Source of the DNA: Novosphingobium sp. EMRT-2
Lineage (GTDB): Bacteria > Pseudomonadota > Alphaproteobacteria > Sphingomonadales > Sphingomonadaceae
DNA: 64,000 nt
NCBI RefSeq assembly: GCF_005145025.1
Contig: NZ_CP039695.1
Span: 1,793,501-1,857,500 of the forward strand
Direction: 5' to 3'
Shown here: in pieces, positions 16,492 to 23,520 of the stretch
Position numbering within the stretch: position 1 is the first letter of the stretch
How the letters are laid out: every line of letters starts with the position of its first letter
Program-made: the position numbers and the translations under genes
The notes under the pieces: model-generated
Told to the model about the DNA's origin: nothing
The model's database searches: none
What the model saw: only the letters and a program-made list of their open reading frames with translations

Positions 16492-16784
16492 AAGTCCTGA
16501 CCGGCAACGATCTCAAGACCGGGGACGTGATCTGGTGGGCCGGCGAAGGCTGGTCGCGCCACGTCAACGACGCGGTGGACGCGGGCGAACACCCCGAAGC
16601 GATCCTCGCGCGCGAGGAAGCCGCGCAGCGCGTGGTCGGCTCCTACGCCATCGACGCCTCGGTGACCGGCGAAGGCGTGCGCCCCGCGCACATCAAGGAA
16701 CGCATCCGCGCGCTTGGCCCCACCGTCCGGCTCGACCTTTCCCTCAAGCCCGCCGACCCCGCCGCCGGCAACTGGGTGATCTGA
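16488..16784 (+). CDS. DUF2849 protein of the sulfite reductase cluster
   Basis: A 98-residue protein with a GTG start overlapping the cobA stop. It reads MKVLTGNDLKTGDVIWWAGE and later GWSRHVNDA, then a charged region with RPAHIKERIRALGPTVRLDL; I recognise this as DUF2849, regularly placed between siroheme methyltransferase and sulfite reductase genes in alphaproteobacteria. The function is unknown. Tight placement (1 base before the reductase gene) argues for a role in reductase assembly or supply, which is inference. Confidence 0.85.
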   Translation: MKVLTGNDLKTGDVIWWAGEGWSRHVNDAVDAGEHPEAILAREEAAQRVVGSYAIDASVTGEGVRPAHIKERIRALGPTVRLDLSLKPADPAAGNWVI

Positions 16785-16785
16785 C

Positions 16786-18420
16786 ATGTACCAGTATGAC
16801 CAGTACGACCAGGCCATGGTCGATGCCCGCGTCGCGGAGTTCCGCGATCAGGTGAACCGCCGCCTGGCCGGGGAAATCACCGAGGACCAGTTCAAGCCGC
16901 TGCGCCTGAAGAACGGCCTCTACCTCCAGCTGCACGCCTACATGCTGCGCGTGGCGGTGCCCTACGGCACGCTCAATTCCGCGCAGATGCGGATGCTGGG
17001 CGATATCGCGGACAAGTACGACCGCGGCTATGGCCACTTCACCACGCGCCAGAACATCCAGTACAACTGGATCAAGCTGGAAGACGCGGCCGACATCCTG
17101 GCCGACCTTGCCAGCGTGGAAATGCACGCGATCCAGACCAGCGGCAACTGCATCCGCAACACCACCGCCGACCAGTTCGCCGGGGCGGCCGCCGACGAGG
17201 TGGAAGACCCGCGCCCCTATGCCGAACTGCTGCGCCAGTGGTCCACGTTCCATCCGGAATTCGATTACCTGCCGCGCAAGTTCAAGGTCGCGATCATCGG
17301 GTCCGATACCGACCGCGCGGCGATGAAGCTGCACGACATCGGCATCCAGATCGTCAAGAACGAAGCGGGCGAGACCGGCTGCCGCTTCTACGTAGGCGGG
17401 GGCATGGGCCGCACGCCGATGATCGCCCCGGTGATCGGCGATTTCGTGCCGCCGCTGCAAATGATCAGCTACCTGGAAGCGTGCCTGCGCGTGTACAACC
17501 GCTATGGCCGGCGCGACAACAAGTACAAGGCGCGGATCAAGATCCTGGTCCACGAGATCGGCGCGGACGAATACCGCCGCCAGGTGGAAGAGGAATTCGC
17601 CCATATCCTGACGCTGGGGCTGGAACCGCCGCCGGCCGAACTGGAGCGGATCAAGGGCTATTTCGCCGATCCGGGCTTCGAGACGGGCCTGTCCGGGGAC
17701 ATCGATCGCAGCGATCCGGATTTCGCGCTGTGGCTGGACCAGAACGTCCACGCCCACAAGCAGCCGGGCTATGCCATCGTCACCATCAGCCTGAAGCCCA
17801 CCGGCGGCATTCCGGGCGATGCCAGCGCCGACCAGATTCGCCTGATGGCCGATCTCGCCAAGGCGCATTCGTTCGACGAACTGCGCGTGACCCACGCGCA
17901 GAACATCGTGCTGCCCCATGTGAAGAAGGCCGACCTCTACGCGCTGTGGCAGAAGCTGGACGCGGCGGGCCTCGCCAGCGCCAACCTGGACCTGATCAGC
18001 GACATCATCGCCTGCCCGGGCCTCGATTATTGCAGCCTCGCCAATGCCCGCTCGATCCCGGTGGCGCAGAAGATCAGCGAACGCTTCGCCGATCTGGGCC
18101 GCCAGCGCGAGCTGGGCGAGCTGAAGCTGAAGATTTCGGGCTGCATCAACGCCTGCGGGCACCACCACGCCGGCCACATCGGCATTCTCGGCGTGGACCG
18201 CAAGGGCGTGGAGAACTACCAGCTGCTGCTCGGCGGATCGGAAGGCGCGGACACCTCGCTCGGCACGATCACCGGCCCCGGCTTCAACGAGGACGGCATC
18301 GTCGATGCGGTGGAGAAGGCGACCGGCGTCTATCTGGCCCAGCGCACCGACGGGGAGCGTTTCCTCGATACCTACCGCCGCATCGGCATGGCCCCGTTCA
18401 AGGAGGCGATCTATGGTTGA
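16786..18420 (+). CDS. cysI: Assimilatory sulfite reductase hemoprotein (nitrite/sulfite reductase family)
   Basis: A 544-residue siroheme/4Fe-4S enzyme that reduces sulfite to sulfide. Two ferrodoxin-like halves are visible; siroheme-contact arginine and asparagine motifs occur in HFTTRQNIQYNWI and TSGNCIRNTT. The four cluster cysteines lie in ACPGLDYC and SGCINACGHHHAGHIG. Nitrite reductases share these motifs, but the partners cysH, DUF934 and cobA indicate sulfite. No flavoprotein subunit (CysJ) is present nearby, so electrons probably come from ferredoxin or a distant reductase. Confidence 0.93.
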   Translation: MYQYDQYDQAMVDARVAEFRDQVNRRLAGEITEDQFKPLRLKNGLYLQLHAYMLRVAVPYGTLNSAQMRMLGDIADKYDRGYGHFTTRQNIQYNWIKLEDAADILADLASVEMHAIQTSGNCIRNTTADQFAGAAADEVEDPRPYAELLRQWSTFHPEFDYLPRKFKVAIIGSDTDRAAMKLHDIGIQIVKNEAGETGCRFYVGGGMGRTPMIAPVIGDFVPPLQMISYLEACLRVYNRYGRRDNKYKARIKILVHEIGADEYRRQVEEEFAHILTLGLEPPPAELERIKGYFADPGFETGLSGDIDRSDPDFALWLDQNVHAHKQPGYAIVTISLKPTGGIPGDASADQIRLMADLAKAHSFDELRVTHAQNIVLPHVKKADLYALWQKLDAAGLASANLDLISDIIACPGLDYCSLANARSIPVAQKISERFADLGRQRELGELKLKISGCINACGHHHAGHIGILGVDRKGVENYQLLLGGSEGADTSLGTITGPGFNEDGIVDAVEKATGVYLAQRTDGERFLDTYRRIGMAPFKEAIYG

Positions 18421-18847
18421 GAACGCGCTGCGCTATCGCGACGACGAACCCGTGGCCGATCCGGCCGTGACGGTGGACGCCTTCGCCGAACAGACCAACG
18501 CCTCGGCCGTGCGGATCGAACCGGGCGACGATGCGCGCATCCTGCTGCCGCACCTTGGCCGGCTCAGCCTCGTCGAGGTGAACTTCCCCGCCTATACCGA
18601 CGGGCGCGGCTATTCGGCGGCGCGCATCCTGCGCGAGCACGGCTATGCCGGCGAACTGCGCGCGGTGGGCGACGTCCTGCTGGACCAGCTTTCGCACATG
18701 CGCCGCTGCGGCTTCGACAGCTTCGCGCCCAATCAGGCGATCGACCGCGCGGCGGCGGACAAGGCGCTGGCCACCTGGCCCGAGGTTTACCAGAAGACGG
18801 TCGATGGCCGGGCGGCGATCTGGGCCAAGCGGCACGGGCTGGCCTGA
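18413..18847 (+). CDS. DUF934 protein of the sulfate assimilation cluster
   Basis: A 144-residue protein overlapping the cysI end by 8 bases, with AGGAG upstream. It contains LVEVNFPAYTDGRGYSAARILRE and VGDVLLDQLSHMRRCGFDSF, the recognisable core of DUF934. Members occur almost always beside cysI and cysH in proteobacteria that use the short cluster; the molecular role is not established. One base separates it from cysH. Confidence 0.9.
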   Translation: MVENALRYRDDEPVADPAVTVDAFAEQTNASAVRIEPGDDARILLPHLGRLSLVEVNFPAYTDGRGYSAARILREHGYAGELRAVGDVLLDQLSHMRRCGFDSFAPNQAIDRAAADKALATWPEVYQKTVDGRAAIWAKRHGLA

Positions 18848-18848
18848 C

Positions 18849-19682
18849 ATGGCGGAAACGGCGGCGCGCAAGCAGGATTCCCGGGCGCAGGGCCGGCGCA
18901 TCGATCTGATCGATACCGCGCCGCGCTTCACCGAAACCGACGCGATCCGGCTGAACAACCTGTTCCGCGGCAGCGACACGCAGGACATGCTGCGGGGCGT
19001 GTTGCGCGACCGGCTGGCCGGCGATCTTGCCGTCGTGTCCAGCTTCGGCGCGGAAAGCGCGGTACTGCTCCACCTGATCGCGCAGATCGATCCGGCCACG
19101 CCGGTGCTGTTCCTGGAAACGCACAAGCATTTCCCGGAAACGATCGCCTACCGCGACGAACTGGTGGCGCATCTGGGGCTGACCGGGCTGCAGATAGTGG
19201 AGCCGGACGCCGAGGTGATCGCCAAGAAGGACGACAACGGCCTGCGCTGGTCGTGGGATCCGGACGGCTGCTGCGAAATCCGCAAGGTGCAGCCGCTGGC
19301 GAAGGCGCTGCTGCACTTCGATGCCTCGATCACCGGCCGCAAGGGCTTCCAGTCCGCCACGCGCGCGGGGCTGCCCCGCTTCGAGATCGATCATTCCGAC
19401 GCGCAGGGCCGCCTGAAGATCAATCCGCTGGCGAGCTGGACCAAGGACGACCTCGAAGGCTGGATGGACCGGCACGGCCTGCCGCGCCATCCGCTGGTGG
19501 CGCTGGGCTATCCCTCGATCGGCTGCGCGCCCTGCACCAGCAAGGTCGCGCCCGGCGAAGACCCGCGATCGGGCCGCTGGAAGGGCTGGGACAAGACCGA
19601 ATGCGGCATCCATGTGCCGGGATCGACCGACAGCGGTTCCGGCATCGACGACGTGCCGCCGGGATACGACCCGATCTTCTGA
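18849..19682 (+). CDS. cysH: Phosphoadenylyl/adenylyl-sulfate reductase CysH
   Basis: A 277-residue PAPS/APS reductase, which reduces activated sulfate to sulfite with thioredoxin. The P-loop-like SSFGAESAVLLH, the catalytic ECGIH near the C-terminus, and two CC/CxxC pairs (DGCCEIRK and GCAPCT) are visible. The two cysteine pairs form the 4Fe-4S site typical of APS-using reductases, so APS rather than PAPS is the likelier substrate. Last gene of the cluster. Confidence 0.94.
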   Translation: MAETAARKQDSRAQGRRIDLIDTAPRFTETDAIRLNNLFRGSDTQDMLRGVLRDRLAGDLAVVSSFGAESAVLLHLIAQIDPATPVLFLETHKHFPETIAYRDELVAHLGLTGLQIVEPDAEVIAKKDDNGLRWSWDPDGCCEIRKVQPLAKALLHFDASITGRKGFQSATRAGLPRFEIDHSDAQGRLKINPLASWTKDDLEGWMDRHGLPRHPLVALGYPSIGCAPCTSKVAPGEDPRSGRWKGWDKTECGIHVPGSTDSGSGIDDVPPGYDPIF

Positions 19683-19707
19683 GGCCCTTCAAGGCCCCGG
19701 GCGGCGC

Positions 19708-20400
19708 TCAATCGAGCGCGTCCAGCCATTCCGCGATCATGCGGCGCCCGGCGGAAACCGCGCCCGGCCCGTGCGCCTCGTGCGCCGCGCGCAGCGTTTC
19801 CGGGCTGTAACCGGCCGCCGCGACATCGTCCGGCGACTGTTCGATCCAGGCGTCGAAGCGGGGGTCCTCGCCCATCTCCGCGTGGAATTGCAGCGCCAGC
19901 AGATTGCGCCCGCGCCGGAACGCCTGGTGGCGATAGACGTGGCTCGACGCCAGCAGTTCGACGCCTTCGGGCAGGTCGAAGGTATCGCCGTGCCAGTGCA
20001 GCACCGGCACGCCTTCGACATGGCGCAGCGGGCTGTCCCCGGCATGGACGCTGACCGGATGGAAGCCCACTTCCCGGACGCCGCCGGGATAGACGTCCGA
20101 GCCCATGGCGGCGGCGATCATCTGCGCACCGAAGCAGACGCCCAGCGTGGGCCGGTCCGCTTCCAGCCGTAGCGCCAGCCGGCGCATCTGGCAGCGTATC
20201 CAGGGATGGGCTTCGTGTTCATAGACGCCCATCGGGCCGCCCATCATGATGAGCAGATCGGGTTCGCGCAGATCGAGCGAGGCAAAGACCGGGTCCGACA
20301 CGTCGATGCGGTCGACCGCGTATCCCGCCTGCTCGATCGGGTCTCGATAGCCCGCCACCCCCTCGTGGGGAACGTGGCGAATGATCAGCGCTGTCTTCAT
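19708..20400 (-). CDS. Class I glutamine amidotransferase-like protein
   Basis: A 230-residue stand-alone GATase-1 protein of the GuaA N-domain/YfeJ type. The nucleophile is Cys89 in TLGVCFGAQMIAAAMG, and the His-Glu pair is in ALQFHAEM. GGPMGVYEHEAHPW before the cysteine is typical of the family. Such proteins usually hydrolyse gamma-glutamyl amides; the substrate is unknown. I use the ATG at 20400; a GTG five codons upstream is also in frame. The gene converges with cysH, 25 bases apart. Confidence 0.88.
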   Translation of the reverse strand: MKTALIIRHVPHEGVAGYRDPIEQAGYAVDRIDVSDPVFASLDLREPDLLIMMGGPMGVYEHEAHPWIRCQMRRLALRLEADRPTLGVCFGAQMIAAAMGSDVYPGGVREVGFHPVSVHAGDSPLRHVEGVPVLHWHGDTFDLPEGVELLASSHVYRHQAFRRGRNLLALQFHAEMGEDPRFDAWIEQSPDDVAAAGYSPETLRAAHEAHGPGAVSAGRRMIAEWLDALD

Positions 20401-20461
20401 CGTGCCTTTGGTCACCCATCCGCAATCTGCTGTCAAAACCCCGTTTCCGGGACCGGACGGC

Positions 20462-20644
20462 TTACAGGCCGAGCCGGTCCCAGAAGTCGGTCGCCGTGGC
20501 CACCGCCGGCCGGGTACGCCCTTCGCCGCTGTCGCCACGCGCCCATGAGGGATGGGGCAAAGGCGGCACGGCGCGGCGGCGCGGAATGCGCGCCAGGGGG
20601 GCGGACCGGGACGGGGATGGTGACGACGGGGCTGCTCTCGACAT
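20462..20644 (-). CDS. Possible 60-residue protein
   Basis: A short frame beginning MSRAAPSSPSPSRSAPLARI and ending TDFWDRLGL. It is Ser/Pro/Arg-rich and probably disordered, with a hydrophobic-aromatic tail. A strong AGGAG lies 7 bases before the ATG at 20644, which is the main reason to list it. No family is recognised. GC-rich DNA easily leaves such frames open, so confidence is low. Confidence 0.35.
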   Translation of the reverse strand: MSRAAPSSPSPSRSAPLARIPRRRAVPPLPHPSWARGDSGEGRTRPAVATATDFWDRLGL

Positions 20645-21043
20645 TCGCATTCTCCTGTTCGCGGAACACGAAGCTGGCGAGGTCGCCCGGGTTCGTGCGC
20701 TTTAGCCGTTGGTGACGCGGAGCAAGCTGACATCCATCAAAAGCCGCGGTCCGGACGGCGAAGGGAGAGGGAAGCGTCGCCCGGACGCCTTATATCTACT
20801 TAATCAGTTGAGTTTATCAAGGACAGGCTTGCTTGGGTGGCGCAAAGCCTGGCTTTGCCGGCGCCGATTCCCGCAGAACATGGTTCCCGGACGGGTGCCC
20901 GCAGCGGGCGGGTGCTCCGGCCTTGCGGGGCAAGCAATGGTAAACAAAGGCCTTTTCCGAGGCCGTCGCACGGCCCGCTCTTAACCACTTCTTAGCCAGA
21001 CCTGGTGTATCCCCATTAAACACAATCTTGCGGAACAACACCG
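20645..21043. other. Intergenic stretch before the PilZ gene
   Basis: About 400 bases without a gene I would defend. It is more AT-rich in patches (near 20790-20820 and 20940-21040). Visible features are several short GC hairpins (for example around 20844-20868) and a CtrA-like site at 20981-20995. No tRNA or known small RNA was recognised. Confidence 0.5.
20981..20995. promoter_or_regulatory. CtrA-like site TTAA-N7-TTAG upstream of the PilZ gene
   Basis: TTAACC followed after the right spacing by TTAG, one base from the CtrA full-site pattern TTAA-N7-TTAA. It sits 49 bases before the PilZ start. CtrA often controls motility and c-di-GMP effectors in alphaproteobacteria, so the context fits, but the match is short. 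Confidence 0.4.
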
Positions 21044-21382
21044 ATGGTCTCTGCCGAATATCAACAGGTCGATTTGAGCCAGCGCCGCAAGGCGCGCCGC
21101 ACCCAGGTGGCTGCCGACGCCAAGGTGAGCGGCGACAAGCTGGGCAGCGCGCTGTGCAAGATCGTGGACATTTCCACGCACGGTTCGCGGATCGAAACCT
21201 ATTCCGAACTCAGCCCCAACGCCGACATCTGCCTGCGCATTCCGCCGAACATCCTGGTCGATGCCAAGGTGGTGTGGACGAACGGCTATGTTTCCGGCTG
21301 CCAGTTCCTCAAGCCCATCGCCGAGGACCTGCTGGAAACCGTGTTCGGCATCCTCCCTCAGGGTCGCGCCCACGCGCATTGA
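21044..21382 (+). CDS. PilZ-domain protein (c-di-GMP effector family)
   Basis: A 112-residue single-domain PilZ protein. The c-di-GMP-binding arginine motif is present as QRRKARR near residue 14, and the second motif as DISTHGSRIE (D/N-x-S-x-x-G pattern) near 43-52. Beta strands follow: ICLRIPP, AKVVWTNGYVSGCQF. A role in motility, surface attachment or exopolysaccharide control is the usual one. A clear terminator follows at 21412-21443. Confidence 0.9.
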   Translation: MVSAEYQQVDLSQRRKARRTQVAADAKVSGDKLGSALCKIVDISTHGSRIETYSELSPNADICLRIPPNILVDAKVVWTNGYVSGCQFLKPIAEDLLETVFGILPQGRAHAH

Positions 21383-21411
21383 CGCCTTCCCTTCCCGAGC
21401 TTCCTCCCGAG

Positions 21412-21443
21412 ACCCCTCCGGATCACCGTCCGGAGGGGTTTTT
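21412..21443 (+). terminator. Rho-independent terminator after the PilZ gene
   Basis: A perfect 10-pair stem CCCCTCCGGA/TCCGGAGGGG with a 6-base loop, followed directly by five T residues on the plus strand. Confidence 0.92.
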
Positions 21444-21489
21444 GCATGGCGGTCGTCGCGAAAGGGCGGAAACGCGCCAGAAACGGGAA

Positions 21490-21518
21490 GGCCCGCCACG
21501 CGGTCGGCGTGGCGGGCC
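21490..21518 (-). terminator. Probable terminator of the aceA operon
   Basis: A strong GC hairpin with stem GGCCCGCCACGC and a 5-base loop, about 30 bases past the stop of the 52-residue gene on the minus strand. The trailing T content is modest (TTCCCGTTT), so it is weaker than the PilZ terminator. Confidence 0.65.
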
Positions 21519-21550
21519 AGCTTTCCTCCCCAGGAAAGTTCCGTGCGGGA

Positions 21551-21709
21551 TCAGCGCCCCATCGCGCTGCCGAGCCGGTGGTAGAGGTTCGAGAACTTCA
21601 CCGATTCCGGCTGGTCCTCGATCGCCTTCAGATAGTGCAGTACGGCTTCGCGGATCAGCTTGAAGTCCTCGGTCGAGAGGACCGCGCGGGCACGTGCAGG
21701 TTCAGCCAT
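21551..21709 (-). CDS. 52-residue protein encoded downstream of isocitrate lyase
   Basis: A short frame I read directly: it opens MAEPARARAVLSTEDFKLIR and continues with an amphipathic helix (EAVLHYLKAIEDQPESVKF), ending NLYHRLGSAMGR. AAGGAG lies 8 bases before the ATG. It follows aceA by 68 bases in the same direction and ends just before a hairpin terminator, so it looks like the second gene of an aceA operon. The composition (no low complexity, regular heptads) looks like a real soluble helical protein. No family is recognised. Confidence 0.8.
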   Translation of the reverse strand: MAEPARARAVLSTEDFKLIREAVLHYLKAIEDQPESVKFSNLYHRLGSAMGR

Positions 21710-21777
21710 GGTGGGTCTCCTTCTTGGATCTTCGGGGCTTGATTGCCGCGAGGATTGCTTTGCCAGTCCGCCGGGGC

Positions 21778-23373
21778 TTAGGCGGCGAACTGGTTCATCG
21801 TGTTGTGGGCGCCGCCGGCCTTGAGCGCGGCTTCCCCGGCGAAGTATTCCTTGTGGTCGTCGCCGATGTCGGAGCCGGCCATGTTCTGGTGCTTCACGCA
21901 GGCGATGCCCTGGCGGATTTCCTCGCGCTGGACCTGCTTCACGTAGCCCAGCATCCCCTCTTCGCCGAAATAGCGCTTGGCGAGGTTGTCGGTGCTGAGC
22001 GCGGCCGTGTGATAGGTCGGCAGCGTGATGAGGTGGTGGAAGATGCCCGCCTCGCGCGCCGCGTCCTTCTGGAAGGTGCGGATGCGCTCGTCGGCCTCGA
22101 CGCCAAGCTCGGTGCCGTCATAGTCCACGCTCATCAGCCGCGCCCGGTCATAGGCGGAAACGTCCTTGCCGGCCGCTTCCCAGGCGTCGAACACCTGCTG
22201 GCGGAAGTTCAGCGTCCAGTTGAAGCTGGGCGAGTTGTTGTAGACCAGCTTGGCGTTGGGGATCACCTCGCGGATGCGGCTGACCATGCCGCCGATCTGG
22301 CCGATGTGCGGCTTTTCGGTTTCGATCCACAGCAGGTCCGCACCGTTCTGGAGCGAGGTGATGCAATCGAGCACGCAGCGGTCCTCGCCGGTTCCCGGAC
22401 GGAACTGGTAGAGGTTCGAAGGCAGGCGCTTGGGCTTCACCAGCTTCCCGTCGCGGGTGATCAGGACGTCGCCGTGGCCGAGGTTGGCGGTATCGACCTC
22501 CTCGCAATCGAGGAAGCTGTTGTACTGGTCGGCGATATCGCCCGGCTCGCGGACGAAGGCGATCTGCTTGGTCAGGCCCGCGCCCAGCGAATCGGTGCGC
22601 GCCACGATGATCCCGTCATCGACGCCCAGTTCCATGAAGGCATAGCGGACGGCGCGGATCTTCGCGAGGAAGTCCTCGTGCGGCACGGTGACCTTGCCGT
22701 CCTGGTGGCCGCACTGCTTTTCGTCCGAAACCTGGTTCTCGATCTGGATGCAGCAGGCGCCCGCCTCGATGAACTTCTTGGCCAGCAGGTAGGTCGCCTC
22801 GGCATTGCCGAAGCCGGCGTCGATATCGGCGATGATCGGCACGACGTGGGTTTCGAACTCGTCGATCTTGTGCAGCAGGCGGTGGGTGTTGACCGCGTCG
22901 CCCGCGGCCTTCGCCGCATCCAGATCGCGGAACAGCATGCCCAGCTCGCGCGCGTCGGCCTGCTTCAGGAACGTGTAGAGTTCCTCGATCAGCGCGGGAA
23001 CGCTGGTCTTTTCGTGCATCGACTGGTCGGGCAGCGGGCCGAACTCGCTGCGCAGCGCGGCGACCATCCAGCCCGAGAGGTAGAGGTAGCGGCCCTTGGT
23101 GGTGCCGAAGTGCTTCTTGATGGAGATCATCTTCTGCTGGCCGATGAAGCCGTGCCAGCACCCCAGCGACTGTGTGTAGTTCGCGGGATCGGCGTCATAG
23201 GCAGCCATGTCGCGGCGCATGATCTTGGCAGTGTAGCGGGCGATGTCGAGACCGGTGTGGAAGCGGTTTTGGAGGCGCATCCGCGCGACCGATTCCGGTT
23301 CGATGCCATCCCAGGTCTGCTGGAACGGGCCGATCGCCTTGCCGGCTTCGACGATGGTCTGGTGGTAGGTCAT
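21778..23373 (-). CDS. aceA: Isocitrate lyase
   Basis: A 531-residue long-form isocitrate lyase, the glyoxylate-shunt enzyme that cleaves isocitrate to succinate and glyoxylate. The catalytic loop is KQCGHQDGK (Cys about 221) instead of KKCGHMGGK of the short form, as in the 531-residue Pseudomonas-type enzymes. IIADIDAGFGNAEATY binds the metal and glyoxylate. It is divergent from a RamB/ScfR-type regulator with an inverted repeat between them, so induction by acetate or fatty acids is likely. No malate synthase gene is adjacent. Confidence 0.96.
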   Translation of the reverse strand: MTYHQTIVEAGKAIGPFQQTWDGIEPESVARMRLQNRFHTGLDIARYTAKIMRRDMAAYDADPANYTQSLGCWHGFIGQQKMISIKKHFGTTKGRYLYLSGWMVAALRSEFGPLPDQSMHEKTSVPALIEELYTFLKQADARELGMLFRDLDAAKAAGDAVNTHRLLHKIDEFETHVVPIIADIDAGFGNAEATYLLAKKFIEAGACCIQIENQVSDEKQCGHQDGKVTVPHEDFLAKIRAVRYAFMELGVDDGIIVARTDSLGAGLTKQIAFVREPGDIADQYNSFLDCEEVDTANLGHGDVLITRDGKLVKPKRLPSNLYQFRPGTGEDRCVLDCITSLQNGADLLWIETEKPHIGQIGGMVSRIREVIPNAKLVYNNSPSFNWTLNFRQQVFDAWEAAGKDVSAYDRARLMSVDYDGTELGVEADERIRTFQKDAAREAGIFHHLITLPTYHTAALSTDNLAKRYFGEEGMLGYVKQVQREEIRQGIACVKHQNMAGSDIGDDHKEYFAGEAALKAGGAHNTMNQFAA

Positions 23374-23468
23374 GGTATCCGATTCCCTTCCGCGTCATGC
23401 GTCTGTGATTGAGGCTGGGATAAGGGGCCGAATCCGCGCGCGGAACCGGGCGCGCGGTGCTGTTGTCA

Positions 23469-23495
23469 AACTTTACAGATTTTCGTTGTAAAGTT
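23469..23495. promoter_or_regulatory. Inverted repeat between aceA and its divergent regulator
   Basis: AACTTTAC and GTAAAGTT form a perfect 8-base inverted repeat around an 11-base spacer. It lies 26 bases upstream of the XRE regulator start and about 95 bases upstream of aceA. It resembles the AAAGTTTGCAAA-type sites I recall for RamB, and is the probable operator for autoregulation and aceA control. Confidence 0.7.
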
Positions 23496-23520
23496 GTACA
23501 GGCATGACAGGATGCCGCCC

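Noticed and set aside
21694..23412. A 572-codon plus-strand frame opposite aceA
   Set aside because: Antisense of isocitrate lyase; no domain, no ribosome binding site.
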